Shown piece by piece: positions 1 to 6,822 of a stretch of DNA of 35,423 bases. The stretch spans positions 1 to 35,423 of the forward strand of contig NZ_BBPO01000069.1 in the NCBI RefSeq assembly GCF_000787815.1, written 5' to 3'. Within the stretch, counting starts at the first letter, position 1. Each line of letters begins with the position of its first letter. This DNA comes from Streptacidiphilus neutrinimicus (GTDB lineage: Bacteria; Actinomycetota; Actinomycetes; Streptomycetales; Streptomycetaceae). The position numbers and the translations under genes were made by a program. Below the pieces are notes generated by a model. The model did no database searches, was not told the origin of the DNA, and worked only from the letters and a program-made list of their open reading frames with translations.

Positions 1-1
1 G

Positions 2-1147
2 GCCGGTCGCCTCGCACGCGCCCTCGCGCCGCTGCGCGAGCCGGACACCGCGCGCCGCAGCGGCGGCCGCACCGCGCTGCCGGAGGCGGCTCGCCTGCTC
101 GACCTGCTCGGCCTCGACCTGGTCACCCCGGCCAAGATCTCCGCACGCTGGGCGGAACTGCGCATCGGCTCCGGCGAGATCGCCACCGCGACGGTCGGCG
201 TCACCCGCGAGGGCAGCTGCGCCCTGGACCTGACGGACCATCTCCTCGTCGGCGGCGCACCGCAATCCGGCCGTACCGAGCTGCTGCGCTCGCTGCTGGC
301 GGCCCTCGCGGTCGCCGAGCGCCCCGACCGGCTGGGGCTGCTGCTCATCGAGGGGAGGCCGCCCGCGGATCCGGCGCGCGGCCTCGCCCCCGCCGTCGAG
401 CTCCCCCACGTGGTCGGCCATGTGGCGACCACCGACGGGCCCGCGCTGCGCGAGGCCGCCCGCGCGCTCAGCGCCGAACTCGACCGCCGCGCCGCTCTGC
501 TGGAGGGCCGCAGTTTCGCCGCGTGGCACGCGGAGCGCGCCCTCTCCCGGCTCGCGCCGCCGCGGCGTCCTGCAGACGACTACCCGAACGCCGCGCCCTC
601 CCACGGCCCGGTCGCCGTCGAGGCGGAGCCGCTCCCCCACCTGGTCGTCGCGGTCGACGACTGGGACGCCCTGGTCGGCACCCCGCTCGCGCACGTCCTC
701 GAGGACGCCGCCCTGCGCGGACCCCGCCTGGGCGTCCGCCTGGCCGTCACCACCGCCGCCCCGGAGCACACCGCCGGAACGGCCGTGGACGAGGCGGCCC
801 AACTGCGCATCGCCCTGCGGGTCGACTCCCCCACGGCCTCCGCGATGCTGATCCACGTCGACGACGCGGCCTCCCTCGCCGAGGACTCCCCCGGCCGCGG
901 CCTGCTGCGGCACCCCGACGGCGGCGTGACGCCGCTGCAGACCGCCCGCGTCACCGGCCGCATCCCGCGGACCGCGACGCTGCGGCCGACGGTGACGCCG
1001 CTGGACTGGTCAGCGCTGGGCGAGCCTCCGGCGTCGCGCACCGTGCGGGAGCTGGGCAACGGGCCGACGGACCTGGCGCTGCTGGCGAGCGCACTGCAGC
1101 GGGCGTCGGAGTCGCTGGGCGCGCCGCCCGTGCCGCGCCTGGTCTAG
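2..1147 (+). CDS. FtsK/SpoIIIE-type ATPase, C-terminal part (5' end outside window)
   Basis: The reading frame is open from base 2 to a TAG at 1145-1147, so the gene enters from the left and about 381 C-terminal residues are present. They form one RecA-like ATPase module of the FtsK/SpoIIIE/EccC type. A P-loop-like segment GGAPQSGRTE lies near bases 250-285, a Walker B-like LVVAVDDWDAL near 631-670, and the end has the family's usual SPGRGLLR stretch followed by a beta-strand and QTARVTG. The P-loop lysine is replaced by arginine, as in the degenerate last modules of multi-domain FtsK/EccC proteins, so this module may bind a partner or substrate more than hydrolyse ATP. The parent is probably one of the large FHA/FtsK-like proteins common in streptomycetes, linked to DNA or type VII-like protein transport. 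That last point is inference because the N-terminus is missing. Confidence 0.8.
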   Translation, partial: AGRLARALAPLREPDTARRSGGRTALPEAARLLDLLGLDLVTPAKISARWAELRIGSGEIATATVGVTREGSCALDLTDHLLVGGAPQSGRTELLRSLLAALAVAERPDRLGLLLIEGRPPADPARGLAPAVELPHVVGHVATTDGPALREAARALSAELDRRAALLEGRSFAAWHAERALSRLAPPRRPADDYPNAAPSHGPVAVEAEPLPHLVVAVDDWDALVGTPLAHVLEDAALRGPRLGVRLAVTTAAPEHTAGTAVDEAAQLRIALRVDSPTASAMLIHVDDAASLAEDSPGRGLLRHPDGGVTPLQTARVTGRIPRTATLRPTVTPLDWSALGEPPASRTVRELGNGPTDLALLASALQRASESLGAPPVPRLV

Positions 1148-1192
1148 CGGCGGCGCGCGCCGGCGGCCGCCGGGGCTGTCGGCTGTCAGTCT

Positions 1193-1510
1193 TCAGTCGG
1201 CGGCCAGCACCGTCACGCCGAGCGCCGAGCGCCGCCCGATCACGGGGTGGCCTGGCTCGACGTCGCTGACCACTCCGCTGACGGCCTCCGAGGGCAGCAC
1301 GCGGAACCGGGAGGCGGCGCCGATCTTCTCGGACGAGGCGAGCACGCCGGTGTCCGCGGCCCGTGCGGCCAGGGCGTGGTTCATCGCGGCCTCCTCCGCG
1401 TCGCCGGTGGTCAGTCCGGCGTGCGGGTGGACGCCGGTGACACCGAGCAGGCACAGCTCGGCGGAGACGTTCTGGGCGCCCTCGCAGACCAGCCGGCCCA
1501 GCACCCAGGC
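1193..1510 (-). pseudogene. Remnant of a DeoR/GlpR-family transcriptional regulator (C-terminal sensor domain only)
   Basis: Minus-strand translation of this stretch matches the C-terminal sugar-phosphate sensor domain of DeoR/GlpR regulators. It reads LLGVTGVHPHAGLTTGD, then an EEAAMNHALAARAADT helix, then VLASSEKIGAASRF, and ends in a normal-looking C-terminus before a TGA. The N-terminal winged helix that binds DNA and the first half of the sensor are absent. Reading upstream in the same frame (to about 1642) gives only Arg/Pro-rich sequence with no resemblance to the family. About 100 residues of a usual 250 remain, so I call it a decayed gene rather than a short regulator. It sits between the tail of the FtsK-like gene and the terminator of the NitT-type operon. 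It may once have controlled a neighbouring sugar operon, which cannot be shown from here. Confidence 0.7.
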
Positions 1511-1665
1511 GCGGTGCCGCTCGTCGTCCCCCGCCCTCCCCGTCCGATGACGGTTCAGACGCCAGGGCCGGGCCGGAGTCCACCGCGTCGCTCTATGAAG
1601 CGAACGCGCTGCACCTCCGGGATGACACTGACGCCGCGTCACCCCTCCTGTGTGGGCATGCGGAA

Positions 1666-1703
1666 GCGCCGGGCGTCCGTCCCGGAAGGACGGAGCCCGG
1701 CGC
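1666..1703 (-). terminator. Hairpin terminator of the NitT-type ABC operon
   Basis: A 17-base arm (1666-1682) pairs with a 16-base arm (1688-1703) with a single bulged base and a 5-base loop. It starts 36 bases past the stop codon of the substrate-binding protein gene. The stem is almost all G/C and has no clear U-tract, as is common for actinomycete terminators. Confidence 0.75.
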
Positions 1704-1738
1704 GAGGACCGTGAGAATCACGAGGACCGCGAGGAGGC

Positions 1739-2842
1739 TCAGCCGTTGGCGCCGGCCGGGGTCGTGGTCGTGGTGAAGCCCTCCAGCTTGTTCGCGGCTA
1801 TGGCGAACTCGTTGGTGAACGTGGTGCCGAGGTTCACCGAGGAGGTCGCGTTGCCCGCCAGCTCCTCCGTGGCCAGCGAGGTCTTCGGGCCGCCGGCCGG
1901 CATGATGCCGTCGGGCAGGAACTGGCCCTTGTCCTGCGTCAGCGCGGTGACGTAGTCGTCCTTGGTCACCAGGGCGTTGGAGGTGTACGCGCTCGGCAGG
2001 TTGTTCGCGATGTCGGCCGCGGTGTGGGTGTTGATCCAGTGCATGGTCGCGACCAGCGCGTCGACGACCTTCTGCGCCGCGTCCTTGTGGGAGTTCACCC
2101 AGTCGGTGCGGGCCAGCACCCCGGCCGCGGGCCACATGCCGCCGAGGGCGCCGCTCGCGCCGGTGGTGGTGGCCAGGTCGATCGCCGAGTAGGCGATGTT
2201 CTTCTTCTCCAGGGCGGCGACCGTCGGCTGGGTGGTGATGGCGCAGGCCGCCTTGTGGTTCTGCAGCGCGGCGACCACGGTCGAGCCCGCGCCGACGCCG
2301 AGACGGGTGAAGTCACTGGTCTTGAGGCCCTTCTGGGCCGCCAGGAACTTGATCAGGGTGTCCGTGCCGGAGCCGAGGTCGGTGACGCCGATGACCTTGC
2401 CCTTGAAGTCGGCGGCGGAGTGCACGTTCGTGCCGTTGGCGCACATCACGCGCTCGCCCGGGGCGCCGGAGAGCTGGACGATGTCCTCGACCGCCTTGCC
2501 CTTCACCTGGAAGTCGATGGTGTGGTTGTACCAGGCGCCGGCCATGTCGACCTGGCCGGAGGCCATCGCGTCCTCGGCGCCGACGCCGCCGTCGGTCTCG
2601 GTCGAGAGGACCACGTTGACGCCGTACTTCTTGTAGAAGCCGAGGTCCTGCGCCAGCTGGTAGGGCAGGTAGATCTGCTTGTCGATGCCGCCGACCATGA
2701 GTCTGACGGTGGGGGTGCCGGAGCTGTCGGACCCGGAGCCGCCGGAGGAGCCGGAGGAGGAGCAGCCGGTGACGGTGGCGAGACCGGCCAGGGCGAGGGC
2801 CGAGGCGGCGACGACGGTGCGCTTGTTCAACACGGGGACCAC
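1739..2842 (-). CDS. NitT/TauT-type ABC transporter substrate-binding lipoprotein
   Basis: Extracytoplasmic receptor of an ABC importer of the nitrate/sulfonate/taurine/thiamine-precursor class, 367 aa. The N-terminus has a charged start (NKR), a hydrophobic stretch and a lipobox ending TVTGC at about residue 27, followed by a Ser/Gly-rich linker, so it should be a membrane-anchored lipoprotein. The mature part has the SsuA/NMT1-like layout: VGGIDKQIYLPYQLAQDLGF near the start, GGVGAEDAMASGQVDMAG, and DFKGKVIGVTDLGSGTD before the hinge. It is the last gene of a three-gene minus-strand operon after the ATPase and permease. The start is uncertain: GTG 2842 has AAAGG only 3 bases upstream, GTG 2833 or TTG 2830 give better spacing. 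No sulfonatase, nitrate reductase or thiamine gene lies nearby, so the substrate cannot be assigned. Confidence 0.9.
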   Translation of the reverse strand: MVPVLNKRTVVAASALALAGLATVTGCSSSGSSGGSGSDSSGTPTVRLMVGGIDKQIYLPYQLAQDLGFYKKYGVNVVLSTETDGGVGAEDAMASGQVDMAGAWYNHTIDFQVKGKAVEDIVQLSGAPGERVMCANGTNVHSAADFKGKVIGVTDLGSGTDTLIKFLAAQKGLKTSDFTRLGVGAGSTVVAALQNHKAACAITTQPTVAALEKKNIAYSAIDLATTTGASGALGGMWPAAGVLARTDWVNSHKDAAQKVVDALVATMHWINTHTAADIANNLPSAYTSNALVTKDDYVTALTQDKGQFLPDGIMPAGGPKTSLATEELAGNATSSVNLGTTFTNEFAIAANKLEGFTTTTTPAGANG

Positions 2843-2887
2843 AGGCCTTTCGAGGGTGGGGGTGCGGATGCGTCAGGCGTGGAGGGC

Positions 2888-3784
2888 TCAGATGGAGTTC
2901 GCGGCCTCGGAGGGGGCCGGCGGGCGCCAGGAGAGCAGGCGCCGCTCCAGACGGCTGATCAGCGACTCGGCGACGAGCACCAGCACCGCGATGACCAGCA
3001 TGGTCGCGAAGACCCCGTTGGGGTCGAAGTTGTTCTGGGCGGTCTTGATGACCAGGCCGAGGCCCTGCTGCGCGCCCAGCACCTCACCGACCAGGGCGCC
3101 GACGATGGCGAAACCGAAGGCGGTGTGGAGGCTGGCGATGATCCAGGTCAGGGCGGACGGCACCACCACGTGACGGACGATCTGCAGCTGGGAGGCGCCG
3201 AGCACCTTGGCGTTGGCGAGGATGTTGCGGTCCACCTCGCGCACGCCCTGGAAGGCGTTGAAGAAGACCACGAAGAACACCAGCACCGCGGCGAGCAGGA
3301 TCTTCGGGGTGGCGCCGATACCGAAGGCGACCACGAAGATCGCGCCGAGGACGATGCGCGGGATCGCGTTAACGATCTTGATGTAGGGGCCGAGCACGTC
3401 GGCCAGGAAGCGGCTCTGGCCCAGCAGGACACCGAGGATGACGCCGCTCACGGCGCCGACGGCGAAGCCGAGCAGGGCCTCCTCGATGGTCACCCAGATG
3501 TTCTCGTAGAAGGAGCCGAACTCGGTCCCGTTCTGGAACAGGTCGATCAACCGGCTCCAGATCCCCGAGGGCTGGCCGAAGAAGAACGGGTCGACGATGC
3601 CCCAGGTGGTGAAGGCCTGCCAGCCGCCGATGATGACGACCGCCAGACCGATGCGGGCGCCCCAGACGGAGAGCTTGCGGTTCAGCGCCGCGCGCCTGGC
3701 CGACTTGGCGGCGTCGGACGGGGTCTGGCCGGCGGCGACGCCGTCCACGCTCGCGGTGGCGGTGGAGGGGGATGCGGTGCTCAT
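2888..3784 (-). CDS. NitT/TauT-type ABC transporter permease
   Basis: Inner-membrane permease of 298 aa, homologous to SsuC/TauC. After a hydrophilic N-terminus of about 40 residues there are roughly six membrane segments (for example IGLAVVIIGGWQAF and the run GAIFVVAFGIGATPKILLAA). The cytoplasmic EAA-type loop that docks on the ATPase is visible as NAKVLGASQLQIVRHVVVPS. The ATG at 3784 overlaps the TGA of the ATPase gene by four bases (ATGA), which supports translational coupling and fixes the start. The same frame is open further upstream, but that part is the antisense frame of the ATPase gene. It forms one operon with the ATPase upstream and the binding protein downstream. Confidence 0.93.
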   Translation of the reverse strand: MSTASPSTATASVDGVAAGQTPSDAAKSARRAALNRKLSVWGARIGLAVVIIGGWQAFTTWGIVDPFFFGQPSGIWSRLIDLFQNGTEFGSFYENIWVTIEEALLGFAVGAVSGVILGVLLGQSRFLADVLGPYIKIVNAIPRIVLGAIFVVAFGIGATPKILLAAVLVFFVVFFNAFQGVREVDRNILANAKVLGASQLQIVRHVVVPSALTWIIASLHTAFGFAIVGALVGEVLGAQQGLGLVIKTAQNNFDPNGVFATMLVIAVLVLVAESLISRLERRLLSWRPPAPSEAANSI

Positions 3785-4617
3785 GCGGCCTTGCCTTCCG
3801 TGACGGGACCACCGGCGGTTCGGGCGTAGGCGCGTTCGACCTCTTCGCGCAGGGTGTCCCAGATCTGGTGCTGCAGTTCGAGGAAGCGAGGCTCGAAGCG
3901 GATCTCCTGGACGGAGCCGCGAGGGCGCGGCAGGTCGATGTCGTAGACCGCCTTGACCGTGCCGGGGCTGGAGGTCATCACGACCACCTTGTCGGCGAGG
4001 GCGACGGCCTCGTCCAGGTCGTGGGTGATGAAGAGCACCGCGGGGCGGCTCTGCTCCCACAGGCCCAGCAGCTCGTTCGACATGATCGCCTTGGTCTGCA
4101 CGTCCAAGGCCCCGAACGGCTCGTCCATCATCAGGATCTTCGGCTCGTTGATCAGCGCGGCGGCCATCGCGACGCGCTTGCGCATGCCGCCCGAGAGCTG
4201 GTGCGGGTAGCGGTCCTCGAAGCCGGTCAGGCCGACCCGGCGCAGCCAGTCCCGGGCGCGGGCCTGCGCCTCGGCCTTGCTCGCGCCCTTGAAGATCGGC
4301 CCCAGTGCGACGTTCGCCAGCACCGTCTTCCAGGGCAGCAGCGCGTCCGCCTGGAACATGAAGCTGACGCCGTCGGTGATGCCGTCGACGACCTTGCCGC
4401 CGACCTTGACGGTGCCTTCACTCGGCCGGTCCAGCCCGGAGACCATGCCGAGGGTCGTCGACTTGCCGCAGCCGGTCGGTCCGACGACGGCGCAGAACTG
4501 GCCGGGCTCGACGGTGAACGACACGTCCTTGATCGCGGTGAATACCTCACCGCCCGGCGTCAGAAAGCGCTTGGTGACGCCTTCGATCTCGATTCGGCCA
4601 TTGTTTGCATCGGCCAT
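3781..4617 (-). CDS. NitT/TauT-type ABC transporter ATP-binding protein
   Basis: ATPase of the importer, 278 aa, homologous to SsuB/TauB/NrtD. Walker A is GPTGCGKS (residues 46-53), the Q-loop is in MFQADALLPW, the signature is LSGGM (141-145), Walker B is ILMMDEP (161-167) followed by FGALD, and the H-loop is in FITHDLDEA. The arginine usual after LSGGM(R/Q)QR is present as RKR. The ATG at 4617 is preceded by AGGAG with 8-base spacing. An upstream in-frame GTG (4635) would put this ribosome binding site inside the coding region and is less likely. It is the first gene of the operon, and its ribosome binding site lies in the 3' arm of a strong leader stem, annotated separately. Confidence 0.95.
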   Translation of the reverse strand: MADANNGRIEIEGVTKRFLTPGGEVFTAIKDVSFTVEPGQFCAVVGPTGCGKSTTLGMVSGLDRPSEGTVKVGGKVVDGITDGVSFMFQADALLPWKTVLANVALGPIFKGASKAEAQARARDWLRRVGLTGFEDRYPHQLSGGMRKRVAMAAALINEPKILMMDEPFGALDVQTKAIMSNELLGLWEQSRPAVLFITHDLDEAVALADKVVVMTSSPGTVKAVYDIDLPRPRGSVQEIRFEPRFLELQHQIWDTLREEVERAYARTAGGPVTEGKAA

Positions 4618-4675
4618 GGGACCCGCTCCTTCCACACCCCCGGTTCGAGGTATTCAGAAGGTAGGAGCGGGCCCC
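4618..4675 (-). promoter_or_regulatory. 5' leader stem that sequesters the ribosome binding site of the ABC ATPase gene
   Basis: On the minus strand, bases 4675 to 4663 (GGGGCCCGCTCCT) can pair with bases 4630 to 4618 (AGGAGCGGGTCCC): 12 Watson-Crick pairs and one G-U. The 32-base loop lies between. The 3' arm contains the whole AGGAG ribosome binding site and abuts the ATG at 4617, so closing the stem should block translation of the operon. The 5' arm acts as an anti-ribosome-binding site. The loop does not match any riboswitch class I recognise. If transcription starts inside the 5' arm, only part of the stem would form. Confidence 0.55.
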
Positions 4676-4705
4676 GTGTTACGTCTCTGTTTCTGTTGTT
4701 GTCAC
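4676..4705 (-). promoter_or_regulatory. Candidate promoter of the NitT-type ABC operon
   Basis: Minus-strand GTGACA (4705-4700) is spaced 18 bases from TAACAC (4681-4676), resembling the TTGACN / TANNNT signals of the principal sigma factor with mismatches in both. Transcription would begin near 4669, inside the 5' arm of the leader stem. The -35 overlaps the palindrome at 4701-4725. Confidence 0.35.
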
Positions 4706-4725
4706 TTGTTAGCCGCGTAAGTGAC
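4701..4725. promoter_or_regulatory. Palindrome, candidate operator (GTCACTT-N11-AAGTGAC)
   Basis: Perfect 7-base inverted repeat with an 11-base spacer, in the 125-base gap between the end of the sugar permease gene and the start of the NitT-type operon. It overlaps the candidate -35 of the latter, the usual placement for a repressor site. It could alternatively be a weak terminator of the sugar operon, ending 18 bases past its stop codon, but it has a long loop and no U-tract. Confidence 0.4.
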
Positions 4726-4742
4726 CGTTGTGCTCGTTCTGT

Positions 4743-5702
4743 TCAGCCCTTCACCGAGCCGGCCAGCAGGCCCCGCACGAAATAGCGCTGGAGCGAGAAG
4801 AAGACGACGAGCGGGATCACCACGGAGACGAACGCGCCTGCCGTGAGGATCTCCCAGTGGTCGCCGAACGAGCCGGACAGCTGGGCCAGACGCGAGGGCA
4901 TCGGCGCGGACTCCGGCGCGCCGCCGGTGAAGGTGAGCCCGACGAGCAGGTCGTTCCAGACCCACAGGAACTGGAAGATGGCGAACGAGGCCAGCGCCGG
5001 CGTCGCCAGCGGCAGCACCACGGAACGGAACACCCGGAAATGGCTGGCGCCGTCCACGCGCGCCGCCTCGATGAGATCGCGGGGCAGTTGCGCGATGAAA
5101 TTGTGCAGCAGGAAGACGGCGAGCGGCATCGCGAACATCGTGTGGGCGATCCACACCGGGGCGTAGGAGCCGCCCATTCCGACCGCGGGGAAAATCGTCA
5201 GACTGCCGATGTGCGCGCCGCCGGAGAAGAGCTGGAGCAGTGGCACGAGCGCCATCTGCAGCGGGACGACCTGGAGCGCGAAGAAGACGAAGAAGATCGT
5301 GTCGCTGCCCTTGAACGGGATCCAGGCCAGCACGTAGGCGGCCATCGACGCGAGCACGATCGGGAAGATGGTCGCCGGCACCGTGATGGCGAGGGAGTTC
5401 ACCAGGTACGGCATCAGCCCGTCGCTGACGCCGAACCCGCCGTTGAACAGCACGTCGTGGTAGTTGGCCAGGGTCAGGTGCGGGTGCGCGAAGAAGTCCC
5501 ACCAACCCGTCTGCGCGACGTCCTGCTCCGGCCGCAGCGAGGTGACGAGCAGGCCGAGCGACGGCACCGTCCAGACCACCGTGACGAGCAGCACCGCGAC
5601 GGTCGACAGGGGGCTGCTGAGCGCGCGGCGCACGCCCGTGCGCGTCGGCGCGGTGCGGGCCGGCTCGGAGCGCTTGCGCTCCGTCCGCGTGAGCATGGCC
5701 AT
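4743..5702 (-). CDS. Carbohydrate ABC transporter permease, MalG-type
   Basis: Second membrane subunit of a sugar importer (CUT1 type), 319 aa, with about six membrane segments. The EAA loop that contacts the ATPase is clear: LIEAARVDGASHFRVFRSVV followed by LPLATPALASF. The ATG at 5702 shares one base with the TGA of the upstream permease gene (TGATG), and GGAGG lies 7 bases upstream, so the start is well supported. It is the last gene of the binding protein - permease - permease operon. No ATPase gene accompanies it, which is normal for streptomycete CUT1 importers that share a common MsiK-like ATPase encoded elsewhere. Substrate unknown. Confidence 0.93.
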   Translation of the reverse strand: MAMLTRTERKRSEPARTAPTRTGVRRALSSPLSTVAVLLVTVVWTVPSLGLLVTSLRPEQDVAQTGWWDFFAHPHLTLANYHDVLFNGGFGVSDGLMPYLVNSLAITVPATIFPIVLASMAAYVLAWIPFKGSDTIFFVFFALQVVPLQMALVPLLQLFSGGAHIGSLTIFPAVGMGGSYAPVWIAHTMFAMPLAVFLLHNFIAQLPRDLIEAARVDGASHFRVFRSVVLPLATPALASFAIFQFLWVWNDLLVGLTFTGGAPESAPMPSRLAQLSGSFGDHWEILTAGAFVSVVIPLVVFFSLQRYFVRGLLAGSVKG

Positions 5703-6676
5703 CAGCGGACCTCCCGTTCCTTGCGCAGCATCGCGACGTTGTAGGCGACCAGCGGCACCACCGCCAGGAAGAGCAGCACGGCGAGGGCGCCCGCCCGTCC
5801 GTTGTTGAACTCGGTGAAGGCCTGGTTGTACATCTCGTTGGCGAGCACCTGCGTGCCGAAGTTTCCGCCGGTCATGGTCCGGATGATGTCGAACAGCTTG
5901 AGCGTGGTGATCATGACGGTGGTCAGCACGACGATGATGGTGCTGCGGATCATCGGGATGGTGACGTTGGCGAACAGCCGCCACCCCTGCGCACCGTCGA
6001 GCACGGCGGCCTCGGTGATGTCCTCCGGGATCGCCTTGATCGCCGCGGACAGCACGACCATGGCGAAGCCGGTCTGCACCCAGATCATGATGATCATCAG
6101 CAGGAAGTTGTTCAGCGGGTGCGACAGGATCCAGTTCGGCGGGTTGTGCCAGCCGAACCACATGCATATCTGCGAGAGCAGACCGATCTGCGGCTGGGAG
6201 GGGTCGCGGTAGGCGTAGACGAACTTCCAGATGATGCTGGCGCCGACGAAGGAGATCGCCATCGGCATGAAGATCAGCGACTTGTAGACGGCCTGCCCAC
6301 GCAGGCGGTCCACGAGCAGCGCGAGGACGAGCCCCAGAGCCGTGGTGAGGATCGGGGCGATGACGATCCACAGAAGGGTGTTGAGCAGCACCTGGTGGAT
6401 GTCGGAGTCGCCGAAGGCCCAGGTGTAGTTCCCGAAGCCGAGGAACTTGGTGCTGTCCTCGTTGTAGAGGGACAGGTAGATCGTGCGCGCCGCCGGGACG
6501 ACGATCCCGACGAGGAGCAGCAGCACGGCCGGCCCGAGCAGCAGCAGGATCGCCAGCCTCCGCGAGAGCCGCCCCCGCGCGAACCCGGCCAGGTAGAACA
6601 GCAGGAGCAGCACGCCGAGGAAGCCGGCGACGGCACCCAGCGTGTTCCCGAGCTTGATCGAAGTATCGCCCCACAT
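5702..6676 (-). CDS. Carbohydrate ABC transporter permease, MalF-type
   Basis: First membrane subunit of the sugar importer, 324 aa. An N-terminal segment (AGFLGVLLLLFYLAGF) and a second one (AILLLLGPAVLLLLVGIVV) precede the core, and the EAA loop reads ITEAAVLDGAQGWRLFANVT followed by IPMIRSTIIVV. The annotated ATG at 6676 (MWGDTSIK) has GGAG 10 bases and GGAAGG 3 bases upstream. Longer in-frame readings run into the hairpin repeat and are not believable. The gene is separated from the upstream binding-protein gene by 146 bases containing that repeat and overlaps the downstream permease gene by one base. Confidence 0.93.
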   Translation of the reverse strand: MWGDTSIKLGNTLGAVAGFLGVLLLLFYLAGFARGRLSRRLAILLLLGPAVLLLLVGIVVPAARTIYLSLYNEDSTKFLGFGNYTWAFGDSDIHQVLLNTLLWIVIAPILTTALGLVLALLVDRLRGQAVYKSLIFMPMAISFVGASIIWKFVYAYRDPSQPQIGLLSQICMWFGWHNPPNWILSHPLNNFLLMIIMIWVQTGFAMVVLSAAIKAIPEDITEAAVLDGAQGWRLFANVTIPMIRSTIIVVLTTVMITTLKLFDIIRTMTGGNFGTQVLANEMYNQAFTEFNNGRAGALAVLLFLAVVPLVAYNVAMLRKEREVR

Positions 6677-6714
6677 AGGCCTTCCGCTCCTACAGGTTGT
6701 GGCAGCCACCCCAG

Positions 6715-6813
6715 GGGCGCGAGGAACTGCGCGACAAGCCACCCACCCAGGTGGATCGCCGATCGAGCAGGGCCACCCGCACAGGGTGGTTGCTCGCGCA
6801 GTTCCTCGCGCCC
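6715..6813. repeat. Long hairpin repeat, copy 1
   Basis: Arms 6715-6733 and 6795-6813 are a perfect 19-base inverted repeat (GGGCGCGAGGAACTGCGCG and its complement). Pairing continues imperfectly through 6744 and 6784. The loop contains a segment (about 6750-6783) that is nearly the same as in copy 2 at 17104-17203, so arms and loop form one dispersed element in the same orientation. I recognise this kind of GCGCG-GAACTGCGCG intergenic element as common in streptomycete genomes. Here it lies just past the stop codon of the sugar-binding lipoprotein gene and before the permease genes, where it could stabilise the 5' message or attenuate transcription so that more receptor than permease is made. 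Confidence 0.8.
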
Positions 6814-6822
6814 TTTAAGGGG

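Noticed and set aside
1511-1642. N-terminal half of the DeoR-like regulator
   Set aside because: The frame is open, but the residues show no winged-helix pattern and overlap a poorly coding stretch, so I do not extend the remnant.
4618-4675. Known riboswitch (TPP, SAM or cobalamin) in front of the NitT-type importer
   Set aside because: None of the conserved core sequences of these classes is visible in the leader. Only a generic ribosome-binding-site stem is supported.
5702-6742. Longer start for the MalF-type permease through the hairpin repeat region
   Set aside because: The extension would encode part of the repeat and lacks a ribosome binding site. ATG 6676 is preceded by purine-rich signals.
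6715-6813. Insertion sequence or MITE ends
   Set aside because: No target-site duplication is evident and no transposase is present. The element is a single hairpin of about 100 bases, so I list it as a dispersed repeat only.
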